From Candidatus Caldilinea saccharophila (lineage in GTDB: Bacteria; Chloroflexota; Anaerolineae; Caldilineales; Caldilineaceae), in contig JADJVW010000001.1 of assembly GCA_016710365.1 (NCBI GenBank), positions 124,001 to 188,000 on the forward strand: 64,000 bases of DNA, in the 5' to 3' direction. Numbering within the stretch: the first letter of the stretch is position 1; every line of letters begins with the position of its first letter. The notes beneath the pieces are model-generated. The model ran no database searches. It saw nothing but the letters and a program-made list of their open reading frames with translations, and was not told the origin of the DNA. Position numbers and translations under genes: made by a program. Of the stretch, positions 39,671 through 49,621 are shown piece by piece.

Positions 39671-40753
39671 ATGCATCGTGTCCTGTTCCTGCTGTCGATC
39701 CTGTTTCTGGCAAGCGTGTTTCAGCCGCCCACCGTCCATGCGTTGGCGCCGGTGGCTGGCTGTCAATGGCTCTATTCTGCGGGCGGCGCCGGCCAGTTTG
39801 TCGATCTCTTCAACGACCCGGACGCCACACCGCTGCAAAACCTGCGCTTTGGCGCTGCCTTCGTCGAATCGATCATCATCGCCCGCAACGGCCTGCTCGA
39901 CTTTGACGGCGACAATCGCCAGGATGTCTTCCGCACCGTGCCACGCCAGGATGACTATCTGCAATGGCAATACTCGCCTGGCGGCGCGGGCGCATGGGTG
40001 AATCTGGCCTATGCCGGCATCCCGCTCGACGACCTGCGCTTTGGCGACTTCGACGGCGACGGCAAGACCGACGTCTTTGCCGCTGTGCCACAGGCGGACG
40101 GCAGCCGGCAGTGGTCGTACTCCGCCCGCGGTGTCGCCAATTTTACCGTACTCAAGACGGTCAGCGCCGCTGCGCACACGCTCTACGGCCTTCCTCAGCC
40201 AGGCGACTTCAACGGCGACGGCGTGACGGATCTCTTTGTCACCGAGCCGCGGCTGGACGGCGCCTGGCAGTGGAAGTACGCACCGGGCGGCGCTGGTGAC
40301 TTCGTCAACCTGGCCTATGCAACGATTCTGCCTGCCGATCTGCGCTTTGGCGACTTCAACGCAGATCGCAAAACGGATGTCTTCGCCGTCGCACCGCAGC
40401 CGGACGGCAGTCAGCAGTGGGTGTATTCGGCTGGCGGCGCTGCAAATTTTGTCGTGCTCAAGACGGTCAGCGCTGTGCTGGACACGCTGTATGGCATCCC
40501 GCAAATCGGCGACTTCGACGGCGACGACAGCAGCGATCTCTTTGTCGTCGAGCCGCGGCTGGACGGCGCCTGGCAGTGGAAGTACGCACCGGGCGGCGCT
40601 GGTGACTTCGTCAACCTGAACTATGCCACCGTGCGCCCGGCGGATCTGCGCTTCGGCCAGTTCAACGGCGCCACTGATGGACTGAAGACCGACGTCTTCG
40701 TGGCGCCCGATTGCAGCCAGTTCAACCTGCACTTGCCTGTGATCGTCCGCTAA
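39671..40753 (+). CDS. Secreted FG-GAP/VCBS-type beta-propeller repeat protein
   Basis: A 360-residue exported protein. The signal peptide (MHRVLFLLSILFLASVFQPPTVHA) is followed by about six ~50-residue blades. Each blade has Asp-rich Ca-binding loops of the type FGDFDGDGKTDVF and a partner segment WQWKYAPGGAGDFVNL. The C-terminus ends LHLPVIVR, a tail shared with the metalloprotease product downstream. Such proteins lie on the outer surface and may bind ligands or matrix. Two blades are recently duplicated, since 69 bases at 40244-40312 are identical to 40550-40618. Function beyond a beta-propeller scaffold is unknown. Confidence 0.85.
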   Translation: MHRVLFLLSILFLASVFQPPTVHALAPVAGCQWLYSAGGAGQFVDLFNDPDATPLQNLRFGAAFVESIIIARNGLLDFDGDNRQDVFRTVPRQDDYLQWQYSPGGAGAWVNLAYAGIPLDDLRFGDFDGDGKTDVFAAVPQADGSRQWSYSARGVANFTVLKTVSAAAHTLYGLPQPGDFNGDGVTDLFVTEPRLDGAWQWKYAPGGAGDFVNLAYATILPADLRFGDFNADRKTDVFAVAPQPDGSQQWVYSAGGAANFVVLKTVSAVLDTLYGIPQIGDFDGDDSSDLFVVEPRLDGAWQWKYAPGGAGDFVNLNYATVRPADLRFGQFNGATDGLKTDVFVAPDCSQFNLHLPVIVR

Positions 40754-40792
40754 GTGTACTTGAACAGACTGACTTGAAAATAGCTTTGCCGC

Positions 40793-40836
40793 AGAGGTGC
40801 AGAGAGGCAGAGGCTCGCAGAGAAAGCGCTTTTCAT
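40793..40836. repeat. Half copy of the 'GCAGAGA' repeat
   Basis: CGCAGAGGTGCAGAGAGGCAG-type words match the left half of the elements at 20046-20130 and 56105-56215. The complementary right arm is missing. It lies just before the beta-helix protease gene. Confidence 0.5.
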
Positions 40837-40895
40837 TGCTCATTGTGCCCCGCCGGGGCATGACCACTAGCCTGAAATCGAGGAGAACACCGACC

Positions 40896-43800
40896 ATGCG
40901 AATGCACTTTGCACCTGCCACAATGCTTACACTTCTGATTTGCCTGTTCATGCCGGGGCGCGGGATCGCGCAGGGTGCAACCATCGTCGGCGATGGGTCG
41001 CCGGCAAGCTGCACAGCCGCGGCGCTTGCTGCAGCTGTGGCGGCGGGCGGTGAGATCACCTTTGCCTGCGGCGCCGCACCGGTGACGGTTGTTACCAGTC
41101 AACTGACCATTGCGGGCGGCCAAAGCGTGGTCATTGATGGCGGCGATCTGGTCACCTTGAGCGGCGGTAACGCCAATCGCCTCTTCCGCGTGCAACCCGG
41201 TGCGATGTTGACCCTGCGCCGGCTGATCCTGACTGACGGCAATGCCGGCAATGACTATGGTGGCGCCATCTATGTCAATACTGGCGGCGCTCTCAATGTA
41301 GAGCAGGGCGCCATCCGCAACAGCCGAACCAACGGGTGGGCCGGCGGCGCCATCATCGACTTCCAGGGTACGGTGACATTGACCGACAGCGTAGTTGAGA
41401 ATAATCAATCTTCGTACGGCGCGCTCAACAGCACGGGGACGCTGACGCTGATCCGCACCACCGTGCGCAACAACGTGGCGACCAGCGGCGGTGGCGCCAT
41501 GAGCGTCGGCGGCGCCACGCTCATCCAGGCGAGCAGCGTCGAAGGCAACAGTGCGCCCGAAGGCGGCGCTATCTATGCGAGTGGAACGGTCACGATCCTG
41601 GATAGTTCGATCAAGGCCAACACCGCCAATCGCGGCGGCGCCATTTACGCCACCACTGCGGGAGATATCCAGGTCGTTGGCAGCCATTTCCTGCAGAACA
41701 CCGTCGACGGGACGATTAGTGCCGAGGCCTTCGGCGGCGGCATCGTCAGCTTTGGCAAACTGACCGTCCGGGGGAGCCTCTTCGAGGCCAACCAGGCTCT
41801 TGGCTACGGCGGGGCTATCCTGGCCGGGCCTGGCTCTGACGAGGCTTTCACCCAGGTCTATACGTCCACCTTTTTGGCCAACCAGGCCGGCGAACGGGGC
41901 GGCGCTATCGACAACCGCCGCGGTAGACTGGACGTAGTAAACAGCACCTTTGGCGGCAACAGCGCCGGCGCTGGTGGCGCCATCCAGAACTTCTTGGGGC
42001 CGGCCAATCTCTACTACGTCACCCTGGCTGGCAACAACGGCGGTGTGGGTGGCGTTCTCGACCAGAGCGCCTATGCAGGCTATGTCGATGACAGCCGCCA
42101 GCGCTTCAACGTTGATCACACAGCGCTGGCCCAAGTCGCCAACTGCGCCATCTCCGGCACGGCGGGGCCGTTGCCGCATTTCGTCTCCGGCGGCTATAAC
42201 CTGGCCGAGGACGATTCCTGTGCATTCTTCATGAATCAGCCGGGCGACCTGAATGGCGTACCCGCCCAGTTGGAAGGGCTGGCAGACAACGGCGGTGGTG
42301 CATGGACCCATCTGCCGTCCGCCGGCAGCTCGCTCATCGATGCTGCACCCTGCCTTCCCGACTTCAACGCCGATCAGCGCGGGGTTAGCCGGCCACAAGG
42401 TGCGCGCTGCGACATCGGCGCAGTCGAGGTGCAGACAGACGCTACACCTCCGCCAACTGTCACCCCTCCCAGCCCTCCGACAGTCCAACCGCCTCCTCCC
42501 AATGTGGGTGAACCTATACAGGCAACCATCGGCGACGGGTCGCCGGCAAGTTGCACGGCCGCAATGCTGGCGGCTGCAATCTCCGCCGGCGGTCTGATCA
42601 CCCTCGACTGCGGGCGAATCCCGTCACGATTGCCGGCGGGCCGTATACCGTTGCGGGCGACGTGAGCATGGACGGCGGCGGGCTGATCACGCTGAGCGGT
42701 GAAAACGCCCATCGTCTGTTCCGCGTGCAGCCGGGCGCCAGCCTGCGTCTGGCCAACCTCATCCTGGCCGATGGCAGCGCGGTCGAGGGCGCCGGCAGCA
42801 TCCTCAATGAAGGGACACTGGTGCTCGACACCGTGACCATCCGCAACAGCAAGACGACCGGCGTCAATTCGGGTGGCGGCGCCATCACCAATCTGGCGGG
42901 CACGCTCACGATCTTTGGCAGCCAGTTGGTCAATAATGAAGCTGCCTACACGGGCGGGGCGCTGTCGCTCAACGATGGCATCACGGTGATCGAGAACAGC
43001 GTCATCGACGGCAACATGGCACAGACCTTTGGCGCCATCGACAGCACCGGCGACCTGACCATCCGCAACAGCACGATTCGCGGCAACCGTTCCCACTTTG
43101 GCGACGGCGGTGGCATCGGTGTGATCAAGGGCACGGCGACGATCGAGGAGAGCCTGATCGAGGAGAACTTCGCGGCGGCCGGCGGTGGTGGGCTGTACGT
43201 CAGCCCCAACTATCCCGGCACCGCGGTCGTCGTGCGCGATACGCGCATCCTGGACAACGAGGCGGACGTGACCTTTGCCGGCAGCCTGGGCGGCGGCCTC
43301 TACAATGGCGCCAACGTCACTCTGGAGCGCGTCACCGTGGATGGCAATCGCGCCTACAATGCCGGCGGTCTCTTCCAGTACGGCAACAAAGGATTGCTGA
43401 CGGTGCGCGACTCGACCGTCAGCAACAACAGCGCGGTGCACGTGGCCGGCGGCCTTCAGTTGAGCGGCGCGCTGGGTCACTTCTTCACCAACGTGACGAT
43501 CAGCGGCAACGCGGCGGCTGATTGGGCCGGCGGGCTTTATGTGGTCGATTATCCGGCGGCGCTGCAAAACGTGACCCTCTTTGGCAATCGCGCGCCCCTC
43601 GGTGCCAACCTCTATAATGTGCGCACGACGCTTACCTTTACCAGCACGATTCTCGGTAACCCGCAGGACGGCGGCGCCAACTGTGAGGCGGAGGGAAGCG
43701 CACAGCCGGTAATCTCGGGAGGCTACAACATTGACAGCGACGCCACGTGCAACCTGGCCGGCGTTGGCGACCAGAGCGTTGCCGATCCGCAGTTGGGCCC

Positions 43801-45817
43801 ACTGGTCGATAACGGCGGCTCTACGTTGACGCATGCACCGTTGAGCGGCAGCCCGGCCATCGACGCCGCGGCAGCAGCCTGTACAAACACAGATCAGCGC
43901 GGTTATTTGCGACCGGCCGGCGTAGGTTGCGATGCAGGCGCGGTCGAAGCCAGCGCGGTGGCGCCTGCGCCATCTGTCGTGCGGCCTTTGCCGCCGCTCC
44001 AACCGGTGGCCGCCAACTATCTCTGGCAAGGCAACTTGAATCTGCCAGTCATTCAATACCCACTGCCCAAAGTGGTCATTCCGGGCTTGAACGACGCGAT
44101 TCTGCTGCGCGGCAAACGCAGCGTCGATGTCAGCATCTGCCTCTACCGCACCGACATGGGCGGTGCGACCAATCCCAACCGTGAGCCGTACGAAAACATC
44201 ATAGATTTTTTTGCCGACGGACTCTATGAGATGACCGAGGGCGCCCACATTCTGCGCTACGTGACCTTCACCTATGGCTGCACGCCGGGCGTCAGTGGCA
44301 ACATCACCGGCACCGATACAATCGTTTCCGCCGACAGCCGTGAGAGCTACAACAATAAGATCATCTGGCTCGACCGAGTGTGGCCCCATGTCACCAATCT
44401 GTCCGGCTGGGGCGCGACCGGCTCGCATCTCTACATCTCTGACATCTTCTCTTTCACGACGCCGCTCAATGCGCTGAGCCCGGCCAGTCAACGCAGCGCC
44501 GGTTATACCCTGGCGCATGAGTGGGGACACTTCATGTATGGCATGGGCGACGAGTACCGCACCACAGCCGCCTGCCGGGGAACCTACTCCGGCCCCTGCA
44601 CGACGGATATGGCGATTGCGCCCTCGGTTATGTCGTCTCAATTCAACGCCACCGCTGGCGACTACACATGGCTCAATTTCTCCACATCGCGTAGCGAGAC
44701 CAACCAGAACCACCACTATCGCATCTATCAGGCCGATGCGTGGACGACGTTGGCGCGGCCGCCTTCCCAGGATCCGCCCGAAATCTATCGATTGCCCTAT
44801 CCATCGTTGGCGCTGCCCCGCACCTACTTCGAGGAACTCGCCGCGGTGGCGCCGGCCCCAAATGCCAGCCCCACCATTCAGTTGCCGGCCAACGATGCCG
44901 ACCTGGCCAACGGGATTGCCCGCCGTGCGCTCCAGATTCTCTGGCGGCGCGAGGGGGAGAAAGCGAATAATGGCGGGCGGTCGCATTGGAGCCGAACCTG
45001 ACGCCCTTCCAACGGTGCTTGTCTTGCCCGGAGCGCGTCTTCGGGCGCAATGAGTTTGTCTACCCGAACCCGGCCGAGTTCAACGTACAGTTGCAGCGCG
45101 AGCTGCCGATCACCAACATGCAGGTCGTCGCGCAGGTGAAGGCGCCCGACGGCTCCCAATTCCAGGCGCCCGTGGTCGGCGACGGTGTGGGCGGCTATGT
45201 CGCCCAACTGCCTTATGCGATGGGTGGCCAGCATCAGGTTACCTTTACGTTTACCAACCCAAACCTGAGGGCGACCTTCAGCAATGCCGGGCTGCACTAT
45301 GTGCCTTCGACAGATGGCTCAGAACCGCCTGATATCGAGACCCCGGTCGGCGTGCCCTTCACAGTCACCGTCTCCACGGTCTATACCGTCACCGGCTTCC
45401 AGGCGGACGATCATGCCGACACGGTCGATGGCGCCACGGCGCTTGCAGAATGACAACGAGCCAGTTCTGGGGCGCATCGATCGCAGCAATGATGTCGACG
45501 TCTTCACTGCCACAGCCAGTGCGGAAGGTAGCCTCGTCGTGCGCGTCATCGATCTCACGCCAGGGCTGCGGCCGCGACTCACAGTGCGCAGCCGCAGTGA
45601 CGGTAGCCTGCTCTTCGACGGCATCCGTGATCAGGCCAGCATTGAGCCGTACCTCTTCACCCGTCTTGACCTGCCGCCGGGCACGCCAGTATCGATTGCC
45701 ATTGCCGACGCAGCCGGACTCCAAGGCGCGGTCTATACAGTGAGCGCTGGGGCGCCCCTCGACACTCAGGCCGAACATACGGCGGCGCTCTTCCTGCCTC
45801 TCGTGGTGAGAAAGTAG
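40896..45817 (+). pseudogene. Giant secreted beta-helix / CLCA-like metalloprotease protein, frameshifted
   Basis: Joined across breaks this is a ~1640-residue exported protein (AGGAG precedes the ATG at 40896). Order: signal peptide ending at GIAQGA, two tandem right-handed beta-helix units (each opening DGSPASCTAA) rich in GGAI/NN rungs, a Zn-metalloprotease domain, a pre-peptidase C-terminal-like beta domain (DDHADTVDGATAL) and a tail FLPLVVRK. The protease motif HEWGHFMYGMGDEY (44516-44557) matches the HExxH..G..DE signature of CLCA proteins, and ENIIDFFADGLYEMTEGAHI upstream also matches their N-domain. Breaks lie at ~42612 (GGG), ~44985 (one or more indels) and ~45448. Each domain is well conserved, so indel errors are likely. 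It probably degrades or binds extracellular polymers. Domain order makes it unusual. Confidence 0.75.
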
Positions 45818-45820
45818 CGA

Positions 45821-45923
45821 CAGTCGTTCACGATTTTGTCTCACGTGCAGGTGCGAAGCTGCGAAGTTGAAGATGGTTTCCTTCGCGTTCTTTGCGGCTT
45901 CGCGTGAGATTCGTGGAGGACTG
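45821..45923. repeat. MITE-like hairpin element, copy 4
   Basis: A 103-bp element with ends CAGTCGTTCACGA and TCGTGGAGGACTG. Its core GAAGTTGAAGATGG is the complement of the central CCATCTTCAACTTTG in the copies at 8222 and 26698. Length equals copy 2. It lies between the protease gene and the convergent endonuclease III gene. Confidence 0.75.
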
Positions 45924-45989
45924 AACGAGAGAGTACGCTATGGATCGACAATGCGTCGCGCCGCGGCAATGTCCATCGATATTGATGCA

Positions 45990-46655
45990 TCACCAATGTG
46001 CTTTCACCCCCACCTGCTGACACATGGCGAGCACGGGACAGGCGCTGCACTTGGGCAGCTTTCCTGTGCAGATGTGCTTACCGAAAGGCGCCAGCAGCCG
46101 GTTGATGTCGATCCAGTAACCCTGCGGCAGCTTCTCCTCCAGCGCAGCCATGGTCTGCTCCGGCGTCTTCGCCTGCACGTAGCCCCAGCGGTTGGTGACG
46201 CGGTGCACGTGAATGTCCACGCTGATGTACGCTTCTCCGCAAGCGATGCCCAACGCCAGATGCGCGCACTTGGGACCGACGCCCTGAAAGGAGATCAGCA
46301 CCGCCGGGTCACAAGGCAGCTCGCCGTCGAACTCGGCCAGGATGCGCTGGGCGATGGCCTGGATCTGCGGCGCTTTGCGCTCGTGAAAGGTGCTCTGGCC
46401 GATGGCGGCGTCGATCTGCGCGATGGGCAGTTGCACCATCGCCTGTGGCGTGCGGGCCAGTGCAAAGAGCCGCTGCGCACAGACCAGGCTCACCTCGTCG
46501 TAGGTGCGGATCGAGAGGATACAGGCGACGAGCTGCTCGAAGGGTGTGGTAAAGCCTTCGTCGAACAATTCAAACATGGCCGCCTTGGGATAGGGTTTGA
46601 CGGCCTCTTCGATGCGCGTGATGGCTTGATCGATGTCGAAAGGTTGTTTTTGCAT
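45990..46655 (-). CDS. nth: Endonuclease III-type DNA glycosylase
   Basis: A 221-residue HhH-GPD glycosylase. The helix-hairpin-helix FQGVGPKCAHLALG carries the expected catalytic Lys, followed by Asp in SVDIHVHRVTNRWG. The C-terminal 4Fe-4S loop has Cys spacing C-x6-C-x2-C-x5-C (CTGKLPKCSACPVLAMC). It removes oxidised pyrimidines and nicks abasic DNA. The HhH has Pro-Lys-Cys-Ala where E. coli Nth has Arg-Lys-Thr-Ala. That is a divergent subtype but keeps both catalytic residues. Not near the EndoQ-helicase gene. Confidence 0.9.
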   Translation of the reverse strand: MQKQPFDIDQAITRIEEAVKPYPKAAMFELFDEGFTTPFEQLVACILSIRTYDEVSLVCAQRLFALARTPQAMVQLPIAQIDAAIGQSTFHERKAPQIQAIAQRILAEFDGELPCDPAVLISFQGVGPKCAHLALGIACGEAYISVDIHVHRVTNRWGYVQAKTPEQTMAALEEKLPQGYWIDINRLLAPFGKHICTGKLPKCSACPVLAMCQQVGVKAHW

Positions 46656-46731
46656 ATTTCGAGATGGATGCTAGAACGGGAGTAAAGCTGGAGATTATGG
46701 TGTGAGGGGAATCTCAAGAAGAAGCAAGCGG

Positions 46732-46775
46732 CTCTAAATTCTCCGCAGCGCCATTACTGCGAAAAATTTAGAGGT
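46732..46775. repeat. Inverted repeat overlapping the GlsB-type stop codon
   Basis: CTCTAAATT and AATTTAGAG arms with inner CGCAG/CTGCG pairing flank a small loop and overlap the end of the small membrane protein gene. It may act as a terminator for that minus-strand gene, though no long T tract follows. Confidence 0.45.
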
Positions 46776-47043
46776 TATCCTGCTGGATAAACATGCGGCC
46801 GAAGACAAGCAACAGCACCATTGAACCCACGACGCCATAGACGAATTCGCCTAGATAGCTCCAGTCAGACAGCGGAGGAAGGCGCAGATAGTCGAACATC
46901 CAGTGTCCGATATAGGCGCCCAAAAAACCGACCACCATGTTGCCGATCAACCCCGATCCCTGACCATGCAGAATAACGCTTGCAGCCCATCCAGCGACTG
47001 CACCGATGCCCAACATCATCCCTAGACTGACCCAAAAATCCAT
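46768..47043 (-). CDS. GlsB/YeaQ/YmgE family small membrane protein
   Basis: A 91-residue protein with three hydrophobic helices and the family pattern GAVAGWAASVIL, then GSGLIGNMVVGFLGAYIGHWM. This transglycosylase-associated family is induced by stress in many bacteria, but its biochemical role is unknown. The ATG has a G-rich ribosome site (GGGGGAA). A small inverted repeat covers its stop. It is a single gene between the endonuclease III gene and the oxidoreductase gene. Confidence 0.85.
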   Translation of the reverse strand: MDFWVSLGMMLGIGAVAGWAASVILHGQGSGLIGNMVVGFLGAYIGHWMFDYLRLPPLSDWSYLGEFVYGVVGSMVLLLVFGRMFIQQDNL

Positions 47044-47307
47044 TGTCCGGTTCCCCCAATTGATCCATGAACTATCCCGCTACCTTTGCTTTGCTTTGCT
47101 AGCTTGGGGGGCTGATAGCAATCAACCTCGCTTGTATAGACGGGCAATCGAACAACCATCAATGCGTTCAGGTTCAGGGTAATCGATCTAGGGGCGGAGA
47201 ACAATGGCGGGTTGTCGTAAGCGCAGCTACGGATTCGGGCGTAGGTTTCACCACTCAATTCGTAGCAAACCATGCACCCGAATCCGCGCCAAAAGTCGAT
47301 ACGTCAA

Positions 47308-48417
47308 TCAGACGGGGCGCGCGGTGGAGATGGAATGCGCCAGCACGTCTTCGGCTGTGACCTCGCGGCCTAGGCGTTCCGAGAGATAGATGCCCTCGGA
47401 GATGAGCATGGTGTTCAGCGCGCAAGCCGCCGACGGGATGAGCGGCACGCGACCTTGCAAGGCCGCGATCCAGTGCTGTTGCGGGCCATCATAGGCGTCG
47501 CCATCTTCAGCGACGTTATGTAGACGCCAGTTAAACGCCTCCATGTTGGCCGACGCATTGAGATCGAGATGGCCTAGATTGAAGAAATAGCCAAATGGGT
47601 CAAGTTTCACCCCACCCTGGCTGCCCAGAATCACACTGCTGCCCAGGTTATCCATATGCACCGCCCAGGATTCGACAATGTCGAGCGTCAGTCCTGTAGC
47701 AAAGTGGATGAAGCCAACGCCCAACTCCTCCACGTTGTAGCCACTGATCTCTCGGCGGCGGGCGTCCATGTCGATCTCTTGATACGTGCGCCCCGTGATG
47801 CGCGTCACCGGTGGATTGCCGATCAGCCATAAGGCCGTCGCAATATGATAGACGCCCATATCGTAGAGCGCGCCGCCAGCCGAATGCTCCTTCTGCACAA
47901 AGGTGGGGCTGCCGTAGCCGTCGACGAAGGGGCGGCCGCGGCGGCGATGTCCGACCGAGCGCACGTGGTAAAGCTTCCCTACATGGCCTGCTTCGATCAG
48001 ATAACGTGCGGCCTTGGTTTCGTTTGAAAACATCGTCACAAACTGGATCGCCAGCTTGCGTCCTGTGGCCTGCGCCGCTTCCCACATCTTCACCGCATCG
48101 ACATAGGCGCCGGCCATCGGCTTCTCACAGAAAACATCCTTGCCCGCCTCCAGCGCCGCCACAGTCGCCGGCATGTGATAGTTGTTGTGGAGACAGACAT
48201 CGACCGCCTGAATGTCATCGCGTGCCAGCAGATCCTGCACCTTGGCGTAACGATTCGGAATGCCATGCCGCGCGGCGACGCGCTCCGCCTCTGCATCGTT
48301 GACATCGGCGATGGCGACAATTTCGACATTGGGCATGGCGGCATAAGTTTCGACGTGGCGCTTCCCAATCTGCCCGACGCCGATCACCCCTACGCGTATT
48401 CGTTCTGCATTGCTCAT
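47308..48417 (-). CDS. Gfo/Idh/MocA family oxidoreductase
   Basis: A ~369-residue NAD(P)-dependent sugar/polyol dehydrogenase. The Rossmann motif is GVIGVGQIGKRHVETY. VFCEKPMAG contains the conserved Glu-Lys-Pro. The C-terminal half (GGALYDMGVYHIATALWLIG) has the conserved Asp/His active-site pair. The family oxidises hydroxyls of inositols or sugars. Two adjacent ATGs (48420, 48417) are possible starts. It lies 21 bases after the isomerase gene on the same strand, so they likely form an operon for sugar catabolism. Confidence 0.9.
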   Translation of the reverse strand: MSNAERIRVGVIGVGQIGKRHVETYAAMPNVEIVAIADVNDAEAERVAARHGIPNRYAKVQDLLARDDIQAVDVCLHNNYHMPATVAALEAGKDVFCEKPMAGAYVDAVKMWEAAQATGRKLAIQFVTMFSNETKAARYLIEAGHVGKLYHVRSVGHRRRGRPFVDGYGSPTFVQKEHSAGGALYDMGVYHIATALWLIGNPPVTRITGRTYQEIDMDARRREISGYNVEELGVGFIHFATGLTLDIVESWAVHMDNLGSSVILGSQGGVKLDPFGYFFNLGHLDLNASANMEAFNWRLHNVAEDGDAYDGPQQHWIAALQGRVPLIPSAACALNTMLISEGIYLSERLGREVTAEDVLAHSISTARPV

Positions 48418-48440
48418 CAATCAATCCTTTTTCTTATTGA

Positions 48441-49219
<779 letters not shown>

Positions 49220-49621
49220 AGAGTTCCTCAAGTAGAAATTGGAAAATAAGGATGTAGAAAAGCGTCGCCCATTGGACAACGCTCCATGACCTTTGCCATT
49301 TATAGGGACGCAGAGGAAACCACCACGAAACGCCGGCTGCCTTCGCAAAAATTCTGAGCGTTGGTAAAATCCACTTGCGTCGATGCCCGCTCATTGGTGG
49401 CTCGCCTCTGGACGGCTCCACGTCACAGCGGGCAAGGCCACGCTCACAGCATATCACACGTATCTAAGCCGCAACAAATGGACGAAAATACACGAATACG
49501 TCCCCGGCGCTTTTAGGCCGATTCGCAACTCATCTAAAATCGAGTACACTGTGCTCGGTCGATGATGACCGCCATCTGTGGCATAATTTCGCACTCTGAC
49601 AAACTTAGGAAAAATCAATCC
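49220..49621. other. Intergenic region between divergent genes
   Basis: These 402 bases hold promoters of the minus-strand isomerase gene and of the protease gene on the other strand. No repeat, RNA or gene was recognised. The region is not especially AT-rich. Confidence 0.3.

Noticed and set aside
42374..44986. An ~870-codon open frame antisense to the beta-helix/protease gene.
   Set aside because: Low-complexity composition and no motif. The plus-strand reading has clear beta-helix rungs and a zinc-protease site.
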